A stretch of 64,000 bases of DNA, from NCBI GenBank assembly GCA_902598655.1, contig CACKCQ010000007.1, positions 1 to 64,000 of the forward strand, written 5' to 3'. Both the position numbers and the translations under genes were made by a program. Each line of letters begins with the position of its first letter. The stretch's first letter is position 1. The DNA is from an uncultured Pelagibacteraceae bacterium (lineage in GTDB: Bacteria; Pseudomonadota; Alphaproteobacteria; Pelagibacterales; Pelagibacteraceae). The notes under the pieces were generated by a model, which was given only the letters and a program-made list of their open reading frames with translations, was not told the DNA's origin and ran no database searches. This document shows positions 1 through 9,347 of the stretch, one piece after another.

Positions 1-130
1 TGTAAGACAAGGTAAATATTTTGAAATTGAAGTTAAAGAGAAAGATGAAAAAAAAGCAAAGTCTTTAGTAGATGACATGTGTAAAAAGCTATTGGCTAAT
101 CTTGTTATTGAGGATTACAAAATAGTTTAA
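1..130 (+). CDS. purS: PurS, phosphoribosylformylglycinamidine synthase small subunit (3' end only)
   Basis: The window opens inside this reading frame. The last 42 codons are present, beginning VRQGKYFEIEV and ending with a TAA stop. The GKYFEIEV motif and the closing LLANLVIEDYKI are typical of PurS, a roughly 80-residue protein that bridges PurQ and PurL in the three-subunit FGAM synthase of de novo purine synthesis. It lies 3 bases upstream of purQ, in the conserved purS-purQ-purL order. It was too short for the ORF track. The N-terminal half lies outside the window. Confidence 0.9.
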   Translation, partial: VRQGKYFEIEVKEKDEKKAKSLVDDMCKKLLANLVIEDYKIV

Positions 131-133
131 TAA

Positions 134-817
134 ATGAAATCATCAGTCATTATTTTTCCAGGATCAAATTGTGATAGAGACATGGATGTAGCTTTAAAAA
201 AATTTGGTTTTAAAAATCAAATGGTTTGGCACAATGATCAATCTATTCCAAAATCAGATTTAATAGTATTACCAGGTGGCTTTTCTTATGGTGATTACTT
301 AAGATGTGGAAGCATTGCTTCTAAATCAAAAATTATAAAATCAGTGATTGATTTTGCTAATTCTGGAGGTCTAGTATTAGGTATTTGTAATGGATTTCAA
401 ATCTTAACTGAAACTGGCCTACTAAATGGAATTTTGCAACAAAATAAGTTTCTAAATTTTATATGCAGCAATGTTTATGTAAAAGTTAAAGATAAACAAA
501 ATAAATATTTTAAAGATTTGAAAAAAGATGTTTTAGAACTTCATATTGCCCATAATGAAGGAAATTACTTTTGTAGTGATGATGAATTGAAATCATTGGA
601 AGATAACAATCAAATAGCTGTAACGTATTGTGGAAAAGATGGCACAGAAAATGAAACAACTAATCCAAACGGAGCAATTAAAAATATAGCTGGAATTTTT
701 AATAATAATAAAAATGTTCTTGGAATGATGCCACATCCTGAAAGAATGATAGACAAATATTTATCAGGTGAAGATGGTTCATTATTTTTCAAAAATATTT
801 TAGATAATTTTAAATAA
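134..817 (+). CDS. purQ: PurQ, glutamine amidotransferase subunit of FGAM synthase
   Basis: This 227-residue class I glutamine amidotransferase supplies ammonia from glutamine to PurL, which makes formylglycinamidine ribonucleotide (purine synthesis, cytosol). It opens with the family signature SSVIIFPGSNCDRD. The oxyanion-loop region LPGGFSYGDYLRCG is followed by the nucleophile elbow LGICNGFQIL, with catalytic Cys near residue 85. The C-terminal MMPHPER supplies the catalytic His. Its length matches stand-alone PurQ. The stop overlaps the purL start by one base (TAATG), which suggests translational coupling. Confidence 0.97.
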   Translation: MKSSVIIFPGSNCDRDMDVALKKFGFKNQMVWHNDQSIPKSDLIVLPGGFSYGDYLRCGSIASKSKIIKSVIDFANSGGLVLGICNGFQILTETGLLNGILQQNKFLNFICSNVYVKVKDKQNKYFKDLKKDVLELHIAHNEGNYFCSDDELKSLEDNNQIAVTYCGKDGTENETTNPNGAIKNIAGIFNNNKNVLGMMPHPERMIDKYLSGEDGSLFFKNILDNFK

Positions 818-3009
818 TGGAAGTTACAGAAGCAGTTGCAATAGACCACGGGTTAAAAAAAGAAGAATTTTCTAAAATATGTGAACTTCTTAAAAGAACA
901 CCTAATTTAACTGAGCTTGCAATATTTTCTGCAATGTGGAATGAACATTGTTCCTACAAGTCATCTAGAAAACATTTAAGAAAAATGCACACTAAAGGAA
1001 AACAGGTCATTCAAGGACCTGGAGAAAATGCTGGAGTTATTGATATTGGAGATGATGATGCAATTGTATTTAAAATTGAAAGTCACAATCATCCTTCATT
1101 TATTGAACCTTATCAAGGTGCAGCTACCGGAGTTGGTGGGATCATGCGAGATGTATTTACAATGGGAGCAAGACCAATAGCAAACCTAAATTCAATTCAT
1201 TTTGGTTCACCCCAACATAAAAAAACAAGAAACTTATTAAGAGGAGTTGTTAAAGGCATAGGTGGATATGGAAATTGTATTGGAGTTCCAACAATTGCTG
1301 GTCAAACAACTTTTGATGAGTCTTACAATGGAAATATTTTAGTAAATGCCATGACAGTTGGCTTAGTAAACAAAAATAAGATTTTTTATTCAAAAGCTGC
1401 TGGTTTAGATAAACCAGTAATATATGTGGGTTCAAAAACTGGAAGAGATGGAATTCATGGTGCCAGTATGGCTTCAGCAACTTTCGATGACAGAATTGAA
1501 GAAAAAAAACCAACTGTTCAAGTTGGAGACCCATTTACTGAAAAATTATTACTTGAGGCATGCCTTGAATTAATGGCTGATAATTCAATCATTGCAATTC
1601 AAGATATGGGTGCAGCAGGATTAACATCTTCAAGTGTTGAAATGGCATCAAAAGGAAACCTTGGAATTGAATTAAATCTTAGTGAGGTTCCTTGCAGGGA
1701 AGAAAAAATGACTCCATACGAAATAATGCTGTCTGAAAGTCAAGAGAGAATGCTTATAGTTCTTGAAAAGGGAAAAGAAGAACACGCGAAGAAAATATTT
1801 GATAAATGGAACCTAGATTTCGCAATTATAGGTAAAACAACTAATTCAAAAAAAATAGAATTAATATTTGATAATAAAAAAGTTGCTGAAATACCAATTA
1901 ATCTTCTTGCTGAAAATGCTCCAATTTATGATCGTCCATGGAAAAAAACTAAATTACCACAAAAATTAAAATTTGATAAAGATGAATTTAAATCCCTAAA
2001 ATTATCAAATTGTCTTAAGAAGATTTTAAGTAATTCAAATATTTCAGATAAAAAATGGATATGGGATCAATACGACCATACAGTAATGGGTGACACAATT
2101 CAAAAACCAGGAGGCGATGCTGGAGTTGTAAGAGTTCATGGAACTAATAAAGCTGTTGCTGCATCGGTAGACTCGTCTGCATTATATTGTTTTTCACATC
2201 CATTAACTGGAGGAAAACAAATAGTTTGTGAAAGTTATAGAAATCTTATTTCAGTAGGCGCTAAACCTATTGCTATTACTAATTGTTTAAACTTTGGGAA
2301 CCCTGAAAAAGAAAAAAATATGGGTGAATTCGTAGAATGTATTGAGGGAATAACAGAAGCAAGTAAGTATTTAGATTTTCCAGTCGTATCTGGGAATGTT
2401 TCATTTTATAATGAGACAAAAGATAGAGGTATAAAGCCTACGCCTACAATTGGAGGTGTTGGTTTAATCTCTGACTATCAGCAAATGCTTACTATGGATT
2501 TTAAAACCGAAGGAAACTTAGTTTATGTAATTGGTAAAACTGAAGGACATTTAGATCAAAGTGTTTTTGCAAGAGAGCTTTTAAATGAAAAAAAAGGTCC
2601 TCCACCAACTGTTAATTTATTTAATGAAAAAAACATTGGTGAAACTGTATTAGATTTATCTAGAAAAAATCTTATTGTGAGTTGCCATGATGTATCATTA
2701 GGTGGAATTTTAACAGCAGTATCAAAAATGTGTATTAAAGGAAAAAAGGGAATAAAAATTAATTCACTTAAAGGTTTAACAAATAAATATGAATATTTCT
2801 TTGGAGAAGATCAGGCTCGTTATATTATCGAAATACCTAAAGCTAGTTTGAAGAAAGTAAACGAGATTTTAAACAATTATTCAGTACATTTTGACGATTT
2901 GGGAATAATAAATGGCAATTCCATTAAATATAATGATGATATCAATTTACCTATTGAAGAATTAGCAGATGCACATAAATATTGGCTAAAGAAGTATATG
3001 GATAGCTAA
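817..3009 (+). CDS. purL: PurL, FGAM synthase large subunit
   Basis: At 730 residues this is the small-type PurL that works with separate PurS and PurQ, catalysing ATP-dependent amidation of FGAR to FGAM. Visible signatures are SAMWNEHCSYKSSR near the N terminus, FKIESHNHPSF and GAATGVGGI at the ATP site, and the second AIRS-like half with QYDHTVMGDT and SGNVSFYNET. Both duplicated AIRS-like halves look complete. The ATG overlaps the purQ stop, and the stop in turn overlaps the ATG of the BolA-family gene. Confidence 0.98.
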   Translation: MEVTEAVAIDHGLKKEEFSKICELLKRTPNLTELAIFSAMWNEHCSYKSSRKHLRKMHTKGKQVIQGPGENAGVIDIGDDDAIVFKIESHNHPSFIEPYQGAATGVGGIMRDVFTMGARPIANLNSIHFGSPQHKKTRNLLRGVVKGIGGYGNCIGVPTIAGQTTFDESYNGNILVNAMTVGLVNKNKIFYSKAAGLDKPVIYVGSKTGRDGIHGASMASATFDDRIEEKKPTVQVGDPFTEKLLLEACLELMADNSIIAIQDMGAAGLTSSSVEMASKGNLGIELNLSEVPCREEKMTPYEIMLSESQERMLIVLEKGKEEHAKKIFDKWNLDFAIIGKTTNSKKIELIFDNKKVAEIPINLLAENAPIYDRPWKKTKLPQKLKFDKDEFKSLKLSNCLKKILSNSNISDKKWIWDQYDHTVMGDTIQKPGGDAGVVRVHGTNKAVAASVDSSALYCFSHPLTGGKQIVCESYRNLISVGAKPIAITNCLNFGNPEKEKNMGEFVECIEGITEASKYLDFPVVSGNVSFYNETKDRGIKPTPTIGGVGLISDYQQMLTMDFKTEGNLVYVIGKTEGHLDQSVFARELLNEKKGPPPTVNLFNEKNIGETVLDLSRKNLIVSCHDVSLGGILTAVSKMCIKGKKGIKINSLKGLTNKYEYFFGEDQARYIIEIPKASLKKVNEILNNYSVHFDDLGIINGNSIKYNDDINLPIEELADAHKYWLKKYMDS

Positions 3010-3239
3010 TGTCAATGGATTTAAAAGAAATTGAGATTTTAATTAAAGAAGGATTACCTGACGCAAAAGTTGAAATTCAAGATTTAGCAGGTGATGGAAA
3101 TCACTATTCTGCTACAGTGACATCATCTGAATTTTCTGGTAAGAGTAAAATAGAACAACACAAAATGGTGTATAATTCTTTAAAAGGTAAAATGGGAAAT
3201 GAGCTTCACGCTTTAGCAATTAAAACAAAGGAAATTTAA
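3009..3239 (+). CDS. BolA-family protein
   Basis: This 76-residue single-domain BolA/IbaG-type protein has the class II KH-like fold. IEILIKEGLPDAKVEIQDL is followed by GDGNHYSATVTSSEF and a C-terminal NELHALAIKT, which holds the invariant His used with glutaredoxin to ligate a [2Fe-2S] cluster. It overlaps purL by one base and is immediately followed by a CGFS monothiol glutaredoxin. The pairing supports a role in Fe-S cluster trafficking or iron sensing. The short length suggests the IbaG/YrbA subgroup rather than classical BolA, though I cannot be sure of this from sequence alone. Confidence 0.93.
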   Translation: MSMDLKEIEILIKEGLPDAKVEIQDLAGDGNHYSATVTSSEFSGKSKIEQHKMVYNSLKGKMGNELHALAIKTKEI

Positions 3240-3578
3240 ATGGAACAAGAAACAAATGATTTAATAAAAAGTGAAATTGAAAATAACGATGTGTGTCTTT
3301 TTATGAAAGGTACACCTGATGCACCACAGTGTGGATTTTCAATGGCAACTTCAAACATTTTAAAAGTTCTTGAGGTAAATTTTAAAGGTGTAAATGTTTT
3401 AGCAGATCAAAAGCTTAGAGAAGGAATAAAAGTATTTAGTGATTGGCCAACCATTCCTCAATTATATGTTAAAAATGAGTTTATTGGTGGATGTGATATC
3501 GTAAAAGAAATGTATGAGAACGGCGAACTAGCAAAACTTTTTGAGTCTAAAGGAATTAATTTTAAATTAAAAAATTAA
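3240..3578 (+). CDS. grxD: Monothiol glutaredoxin, Grx4/GrxD type
   Basis: This 112-residue monothiol glutaredoxin has the defining CGFS active site in PDAPQCGFSMATS. Other family elements are VCLFMKGTP near the N terminus, the cis-proline region WPTIPQLYVK, and the glutathione-binding GGCDIVKEM. Such proteins bind a glutathione-ligated [2Fe-2S] cluster and deliver it to apo-targets, often as a heterodimer with BolA. The gene starts on the base after the BolA stop, so the two partners are probably co-translated. It converges on the following minus-strand gene with no spacer. Confidence 0.96.
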   Translation: MEQETNDLIKSEIENNDVCLFMKGTPDAPQCGFSMATSNILKVLEVNFKGVNVLADQKLREGIKVFSDWPTIPQLYVKNEFIGGCDIVKEMYENGELAKLFESKGINFKLKN

Positions 3579-4190
3579 TTATTTTTTCAACAACATTCTT
3601 AATTTTTTTGAAAAATATTTTTTAAAAAGGCTTAGAATAGATATATTTTCATATTTTTTATTATTTTCATTTAATTTAAATTCGATAGTATTTTCCCAGT
3701 GTAATTCTAAAAGTAAACTATCTCTAAAATAATTATTTAACTTTTTTATAGAGCTTACTGCCAAAATTGGTTCAAAAAATTGAATTTTTTTTGATATATT
3801 AATAACCTGATTTACATCATCAAAGGTTAAGTGCCATAAATGTGCTTTTTTATTTTCAAAAACTAAATTGTCCTCTAGTTTAGTAGGTACCTCTATATAT
3901 CCCTGGTTTGCAACCCTAGAAATTTCGTTCAAAAATTTAGTAGGATCTTTTACATGCTCTAATACGTGAGATGCTATAACAAAATCAAATTCGTTATCAG
4001 CAAAGGGAAGATTCTCGTTATCAAGTTTAACAAATTTTTTATCTGAATACTGTTCCTTTAAATCTAATACATCACAAATAGTTGTTGCGTATTGGTTTGG
4101 ATTAAAACCACAACCAATATCTAAAATATTCCAATTTTTTTTTTCAGATAAAATTTTGTCTATATGGGATTTGGAAGTTCTTTTAATCAA
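3579..4190 (-). CDS. Class I SAM-dependent methyltransferase, type 11-like
   Basis: This 203-residue protein carries SAM-binding motif I (NILDIGCGFNPNQYA), the acidic residue after strand 2 (CDVLDL), and the motif IV/post-motif region NEFDFVIASHVLEHVKDP typical of the Methyltransf_11 family. The C-terminal part is Lys/Phe-rich and does not show a recognisable substrate domain, so the acceptor is unknown. It lies 5 bases downstream of rpsD on the same strand and converges on grxD. A small-molecule or cell-envelope substrate is possible, but nothing in the neighbourhood defines it. Confidence 0.85.
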   Translation of the reverse strand: MIKRTSKSHIDKILSEKKNWNILDIGCGFNPNQYATTICDVLDLKEQYSDKKFVKLDNENLPFADNEFDFVIASHVLEHVKDPTKFLNEISRVANQGYIEVPTKLEDNLVFENKKAHLWHLTFDDVNQVINISKKIQFFEPILAVSSIKKLNNYFRDSLLLELHWENTIEFKLNENNKKYENISILSLFKKYFSKKLRMLLKK

Positions 4191-4195
4191 AAAGC

Positions 4196-4813
4196 TTATC
4201 TAGAATAATATTCGATAACAAGATTTGGTTCCATTACAACCGGATAAGGAACTTCCTCAAAGGATGGAACTCTAACGAATTTAACTTTTTTATTCTTTTC
4301 ATCTAATTGTAAATATTCAGGGACTTCTCTTTCTTTATTAGCAAGAGCAATATCAATTAAGGCTAGTTGTTTTGATTTATCTCTTATCTCTATCGTGTCC
4401 TCTTCTTTAACTTGATAGCTTGCTATATTAACTTTTTTTCCATTTACTTTAACATGACCGTGGTTGATCAACTGTCTAGATGAAAAAATTGTATTAGATA
4501 ATTTTGATCTATAGATCACAGCATCTAATCTTCTCTCTAATAACCCAATTAGATTTTCAGCAGTATCACCTTTTTTCATAATTGCTTTCTTGTAAACATT
4601 TCTAAACTGTCTTTCATTCATGTTACCGTAATAAGACTTTAATTTTTGTTTTGCCTGAAGCTGAATTCCATAATCTGAAGGTTTTCCGGCTTTTGTTTGT
4701 CCATGTTGTCCTGGAGGATAGGCTCTTGTATTAAAAGGGCTTTTTGGTCTACCCCATAAGTTTACTTTTAACCTTCTATCTACTTTATGTTTAGAGTTTA
4801 ATCTTTTTGTCAT
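4196..4813 (-). CDS. rpsD: 30S ribosomal protein S4
   Basis: This 205-residue uS4 is a primary 16S rRNA binder. It starts [20 protein letters not shown] and has the RAYPPGQHG segment and the S4 RNA-binding fold ([29 protein letters not shown]). The N terminus lacks the zinc-binding cysteines, so this is the C-minus form. Length and both domains are complete. It is followed closely by the methyltransferase and preceded, after a 35-base gap, by trmJ on the same strand. Confidence 0.98.
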   Translation of the reverse strand: MTKRLNSKHKVDRRLKVNLWGRPKSPFNTRAYPPGQHGQTKAGKPSDYGIQLQAKQKLKSYYGNMNERQFRNVYKKAIMKKGDTAENLIGLLERRLDAVIYRSKLSNTIFSSRQLINHGHVKVNGKKVNIASYQVKEEDTIEIRDKSKQLALIDIALANKEREVPEYLQLDEKNKKVKFVRVPSFEEVPYPVVMEPNLVIEYYSR

Positions 4814-4848
4814 TGATAGAGGGCTTTATAAGCCTAAGTTATGTTTTG

Positions 4849-5568
4849 TCAATCAACCTTTTCCTTACTTAAACCAGCAAATACACTCGATAAAATACGA
4901 GTTTCTTTTTCTGAAAGATTGAGTTTATAGAAAATACTTCTTAAATTTTCCATCATGATTGGTTTTTTTTCAGGTGGGTGAAAAAAATTCTTATTCTCTA
5001 AATTATTAATACATAAATTTAACATTTTTTGAATATCAGTCTTATTTGCACTTTTAATTTTTTTTGATTTTTCAAAAATAAATTTTTTATTTGAAATTAG
5101 TCCACTTACTATTTGTGCTACTATAATTAGACTATGAGACAAATTTAAAGATCTAAAATTTTTATTACTTGGGATTTGTAAAGTATAATCAGCATAACTA
5201 ATTTCATTATTTGACAATCCAGATGCTTCAGATCCAAAAAGAAAACCAACTTTTTTTTTGTAATTAATCTTATTAAGATCAGCTATTGATATATGTTTAA
5301 TATTTTTATTTCTAAATCTTGCAGATGTTGCAACCAATATATCCAAATTGCTTAGTGATGTTTCTAAATTTTCATATACTTTTGCTTTTTTAACAATATC
5401 TTTTGCACCTACAGATGTTGCAATAATTTTGTCATTTGGAAATGATGGTTTTGGATTAACAATTAATAGGTTGGTAAAATTGAAGTTTTTTAAAGCTCTA
5501 GCACAGGCTCCTATATTTTCTGATAATTGAGGTTTGTGTAAAATGAAAGTTATATTCTTAAATGACAT
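4849..5568 (-). CDS. trmJ: TrmJ-like tRNA 2'-O-methyltransferase (SPOUT/TrmH family)
   Basis: This SPOUT-class RNA methyltransferase probably makes the 2'-O-methyl at tRNA position 32. Features are FILHKPQLSENIGACARALKNF at the N terminus, VATSARFRNK, and the SAM-binding knot GFLFGSEASGLSNNE followed by IPSNKNFRSLNLSHS. The C-terminal tail (PPEKKPIMMENLRSIFYKL) is characteristic of TrmJ rather than TrmH. The ORF track starts one codon upstream at a TTG; the ATG at 5568, which overlaps the cimA stop as TGATG, is the better start. That gives 239 residues. Confidence 0.9.
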   Translation of the reverse strand: MSFKNITFILHKPQLSENIGACARALKNFNFTNLLIVNPKPSFPNDKIIATSVGAKDIVKKAKVYENLETSLSNLDILVATSARFRNKNIKHISIADLNKINYKKKVGFLFGSEASGLSNNEISYADYTLQIPSNKNFRSLNLSHSLIIVAQIVSGLISNKKFIFEKSKKIKSANKTDIQKMLNLCINNLENKNFFHPPEKKPIMMENLRSIFYKLNLSEKETRILSSVFAGLSKEKVD

Positions 5569-7169
5569 CAAGTACTTGCTGGAGCATTATCCTTAAATAG
5601 CTTATAATCCAAACTATCAACTAGCGCTTTAAAAGATGCATCAATAATGTTTGGAGAAACCCCTATTGTAAACCAATTATCATGCTTTGAGTCTGCACTT
5701 TCTATTGAAACTCTAGTAACAGCTCCAGTTCCTGTATTTAATATTCTAACTTTGTAATCAACTAATTTTAGATCTTTTAAGTATTCAGAGTATTTTTCAA
5801 GTTTATTTACATTTTTTCTAATTGCATTATCTAAAGCATTGACAGGTCCATTACCTTCACCTTCACATAATATTTCATGACCATCCACCTCAAGTTTTGC
5901 TTTTGCAAAGGAAATTACTTCTCCAGTAGAGTCTTTCTTAACAGAAACATCATATTCATTAATTGAAATATATCTTGGTATTTCTCCTATCAATCTTCTA
6001 GCTAAAAGTTCAAAAGATGCATCAGCTCCATCGTAACTATATCCTATGAACTCCCTATCCTTTACTTCATGTAGAAGTTTTTTAATTTTTGGGTCATCTT
6101 TTTTAATATCAATACCAATTGCATTTAATCTAGACATTATGTTTGACTGTCCCGATTGATCAGAAACAACAATATTTCTAGCATTTCCTACTTCATCAGG
6201 ATTAATATGTTCATAAGTTTTTGGATCCTTTTGTACAGCTGATACATGCATTCCACCTTTGTGTGAAAATGCAGAAGCGCCAACATAAGGTAAATGTTTG
6301 TTTGGTTTTCTATTCAATATTTCATCTAATAATCTTGAGCATTGCGTTAAATTTTTAATGTTTTCTGGTTTGATATTAATTTCATATTTGTCTGAAAAGT
6401 CTTTTTTTAAAAAGAAAGTTGGAATCAAAGACATTAAATTTGCATTACCACATCTTTCTCCAAGTCCATTTATAGTACCCTGAACTTGTCTAACTCCTGC
6501 TTGTACAGCAACTAAACTATTAGCAACTGCATTTTCAGTGTCATTGTGAGCATGAATTCCAAGATTTTTACCAGGTATATGTTTTGTAACTTCTTTGACA
6601 ATTTTAGATATTTCGTGAGGTAATGTTCCTCCATTAGTATCACATAAAACAATCCATCTTGCACCATTATCATATGCAGCTTTTAAACATGATATTGCAT
6701 ATTCAGGATTTGATTTATAACCGTCAAAAAAATGTTCAGCATCAAACATAAATTCTTTACCTGAATTAACTATATGCTTTGCGCTCTCACTTATATTTTC
6801 TAAATTTTGATCATTTGAAATACCTAAGGCTACATCAACATGAAAATCCCAGCTTTTACCAAATAAACAAACAGATGAACTCTTTGAATTAATCAAAGAT
6901 GACAACATAGGGTCGTTTTTTGCACTATGCTCTGATTTTTTGGTCATACCAAAAGCTGTAAGGTTTGAATTTTTAAAATTCTGATCCTTATTAAAAAATT
7001 CTGTATCAGTTGGATTTGCTCCTGGCCAACCTCCCTCTATATAATCAACTCCCAAATTATCCAAAGATTTGGCGATTTTTTCTTTTTCATTTAATGAAAA
7101 ATCTACTCCTTGGGTTTGTGCCCCATCTCTGAGGGTTGTATCAAATATATAGATTTTCTCTTTATTCAT
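5568..7169 (-). CDS. cimA: (R)-citramalate synthase
   Basis: This LeuA-like enzyme condenses pyruvate and acetyl-CoA to citramalate, a threonine-independent entry to isoleucine synthesis. The catalytic barrel begins IYIFDTTLRDGAQTQGVDFS, has DYIEGGWPGANP (a signature of the citramalate/homocitrate branch), the metal-binding GIHAHNDTENAVANS, and GLGERCGNANL. The C-terminal third (DKNKLEK to the end) is the regulatory LeuA-dimerisation domain. I chose the ATG at 7169 over the GTG at 7181 because it makes an ATGA overlap with the cysS stop. Length is 533 residues, normal for this family. A more distant 2-isopropylmalate synthase role is less likely. Confidence 0.93.
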   Translation of the reverse strand: MNKEKIYIFDTTLRDGAQTQGVDFSLNEKEKIAKSLDNLGVDYIEGGWPGANPTDTEFFNKDQNFKNSNLTAFGMTKKSEHSAKNDPMLSSLINSKSSSVCLFGKSWDFHVDVALGISNDQNLENISESAKHIVNSGKEFMFDAEHFFDGYKSNPEYAISCLKAAYDNGARWIVLCDTNGGTLPHEISKIVKEVTKHIPGKNLGIHAHNDTENAVANSLVAVQAGVRQVQGTINGLGERCGNANLMSLIPTFFLKKDFSDKYEINIKPENIKNLTQCSRLLDEILNRKPNKHLPYVGASAFSHKGGMHVSAVQKDPKTYEHINPDEVGNARNIVVSDQSGQSNIMSRLNAIGIDIKKDDPKIKKLLHEVKDREFIGYSYDGADASFELLARRLIGEIPRYISINEYDVSVKKDSTGEVISFAKAKLEVDGHEILCEGEGNGPVNALDNAIRKNVNKLEKYSEYLKDLKLVDYKVRILNTGTGAVTRVSIESADSKHDNWFTIGVSPNIIDASFKALVDSLDYKLFKDNAPAST

Positions 7170-8527
7170 TTTAATTTCCACGAGGTTGTACCATCTTTAT
7201 CTTCAATTAAAATACCCTTGTCTAAAAGATCTTTTCTAATTTTATCAGCTAATTCATAATTTTTCTCATCTCTTGCTTTATTTCTCTCAACTATTTTTGA
7301 GTATATTTCATCTTCTGAAAGAGAAATTGTATTTTTTTTTGTTTGTAGCCACTCTTCTGGAGTATCAGTTAATAGACCTATAAAGTTGCAAGCCTTTACA
7401 AAAGTTGCTTTATCATCGTTGGTTCCAGTTGAAGCTTTACTATATAAAGAATGTAAATTAGCAATATAGCCAGGAGTATTTAAATCGTCATATAAAGGAT
7501 CTAATAATTCATCTGGTAATATTGTACTTTTATGAACATCAGAATAAACTGAATACCATTTACTTAAAGTCTTTTCACATTCTGATATTAATTTTTCATT
7601 CCAATCTAATCCTTGTCTATAGTGAGAACTTATTAATGCTAATCTTAAAATTTGGCCATTATATTTATTTTTAAAATCTTTTATTTTTAAAATGTTTCCC
7701 TGAGATTTTGCCATTTTTTCATTAGAAAGAGTTATAAATCCATTATGAACCCAATAATTTGCAAACGAATTTGTCTCATTTGCACATCTTGATTGAGCTA
7801 TCTCGTTTTCATGATGAGGAAAGATCAAATCCCTACCACCACCGTGAATATCAAATTCTTTCCCCAAATATCTTTTAGACATAACCGAACATTCTAAATG
7901 CCAACCTGGTCTACCTTTGCCCCAAGGAGAGTCCCATGATGGCTCTTCATCTGTGGATGGTTTCCATAATACAAAATCTTCAGGATTTTTTTTTATTTCT
8001 GAAACCTCTACACGCGAACCAGCTATTAATTCATCTAATTTTTTATTAGATAGTTTTCCATAATCACTAAATTTTTTAACTTCAAAGTAAACATGTTTAT
8101 CTTTTAAGTATGCAAATCCTTTTTTTTCTAGTTCAGTGATCATTTCAATCATTTGTTTTATATTTTCTGTTGCCTTTGGTTCACTGTTTGGTGTTTCACA
8201 TTTTAAGTAGTTACAATCCTTATGAAAATTTTTAGTAATTTTTGAAGTTAAATCGTTTATAGAAATATTTTGATCATTAGATGCTTTAATTATTTTGTCA
8301 TCTATGTCTGTTATATTTCTTATATATTTTACAGATTCTGATCCATATTTATTTTTTAGAATTTTATAAAGAATATCAAAGACAACTAATGGTCTAGCAT
8401 TGCCAATATGTGGATCATCATAAACAGTAGGGCCACAAACATACATACCTATGGATTTATCGTTTTTTGGTATAAATTTTTCTTTCTTCCCACCAAGACT
8501 ATTAGTTAAAAAAATATCTTTAGCCAT
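7166..8527 (-). CDS. cysS: Cysteinyl-tRNA synthetase
   Basis: This 453-residue class I aminoacyl-tRNA synthetase charges tRNA-Cys. The zinc-site start MYVCGPTVYDDPHIGNARP includes the HIGN version of the HIGH motif. The other zinc ligands lie in GWHLECSVMS and FPHHENEIAQS. KMAKSQGN is the KMSKS loop. The C-terminal anticodon-binding region ends KDLLDKGILIEDKDGTTSW, a usual CysRS ending. It overlaps cimA by four bases, so both are likely translated from one message. Confidence 0.98.
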   Translation of the reverse strand: MAKDIFLTNSLGGKKEKFIPKNDKSIGMYVCGPTVYDDPHIGNARPLVVFDILYKILKNKYGSESVKYIRNITDIDDKIIKASNDQNISINDLTSKITKNFHKDCNYLKCETPNSEPKATENIKQMIEMITELEKKGFAYLKDKHVYFEVKKFSDYGKLSNKKLDELIAGSRVEVSEIKKNPEDFVLWKPSTDEEPSWDSPWGKGRPGWHLECSVMSKRYLGKEFDIHGGGRDLIFPHHENEIAQSRCANETNSFANYWVHNGFITLSNEKMAKSQGNILKIKDFKNKYNGQILRLALISSHYRQGLDWNEKLISECEKTLSKWYSVYSDVHKSTILPDELLDPLYDDLNTPGYIANLHSLYSKASTGTNDDKATFVKACNFIGLLTDTPEEWLQTKKNTISLSEDEIYSKIVERNKARDEKNYELADKIRKDLLDKGILIEDKDGTTSWKLK

Positions 8528-8572
8528 ACAACTAGGAATATACTTAAATTGTGGATTTGTGAATCTATTTGA

Positions 8573-9310
8573 TTAATTAGGAATTTTGCATACTGGAATA
8601 GGTTCCATTTTATGCAAATTTGTACTTCGAATTGAATTATACTTATCTCTATTTACTGAATTTTCATTATCCATTGCTTCTTCTAATTCTTTATATGACA
8701 AACCAAGCTGTCCTTCATCAGTACGACCATCATCCCATAAACCATCTGTAGGAGGAGCATCAATTATCTCCTTTAAAATTCCAAGTTCTTTACCAAGTTC
8801 CCATACCTCAGTTTTATTACAATCTGCTATTGGAGAAATATCTACTCCACCATCACCATATTTTGTATAAAAACCAACTCCAAAATCTTCTACTTTATTT
8901 CCTGTTCCAACAACTATTCCATTGTTTGCGGCAGCTACTTGATAAAGTGTTGTCATTCTTAATCTTGCTCTAGAGTTTGCCATCCCGTGTTCACTACCAA
9001 AATTGTTCAATGTTCCTTCAAATGTTTTGAATAAACTATCTAATTCTAATGTGTGCCCCTCTACATTACTAAAATTCTTCTTTAACCATTCTTGATGTGC
9101 CAAACTTAGATCGTGTTGTGCAGTTTTTTGTTTAATAGGCATTGATAAAACAATTGTTTTTAAACCTGTCATTGCACTTAATGTACTTGAAACAGAAGAG
9201 TCTATTCCACCAGAAATACCAATCACTAATGATTGAGCTTTTTTTGGCATAGAATTTATATAATCTGAAATCCATTTTTTAATATGATTTACTTTTTCTT
9301 TAGGAGTCAT
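8573..9310 (-). CDS. nadE: NH3-dependent NAD+ synthetase
   Basis: This 245-residue enzyme converts nicotinic acid adenine dinucleotide to NAD using ATP and ammonia. The adenylation P-loop is VIGISGGIDSSVSS; RARLRMTTLYQVA and GTGNKVEDFGVGFYTKYGDGGVD follow, as in bacterial NadE. There is no N-terminal nitrilase domain, so the enzyme depends on free ammonia or an unlinked amidotransferase. It is flanked on the same strand by cysS (45-base gap) and the DAHP synthase gene (37-base gap), and may be part of a longer minus-strand transcription unit. Confidence 0.96.
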   Translation of the reverse strand: MTPKEKVNHIKKWISDYINSMPKKAQSLVIGISGGIDSSVSSTLSAMTGLKTIVLSMPIKQKTAQHDLSLAHQEWLKKNFSNVEGHTLELDSLFKTFEGTLNNFGSEHGMANSRARLRMTTLYQVAAANNGIVVGTGNKVEDFGVGFYTKYGDGGVDISPIADCNKTEVWELGKELGILKEIIDAPPTDGLWDDGRTDEGQLGLSYKELEEAMDNENSVNRDKYNSIRSTNLHKMEPIPVCKIPN

Positions 9311-9347
9311 GATCTAAATATAAGAAAAAAAATTTATTTTTAAACTG

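Noticed and set aside
4814-4848. Small hairpin ggctt-tat-aagcc just upstream of rpsD, possible S4 autoregulatory site
   Set aside because: Only five base pairs in a 35-base gap, with no match to a known S4 leader that I can show.
7169-7181. Upstream GTG start (MEIKMNK) for cimA
   Set aside because: The ATG at 7169 overlaps the cysS stop as ATGA, the pattern used throughout this window, and the catalytic domain begins at once after it.
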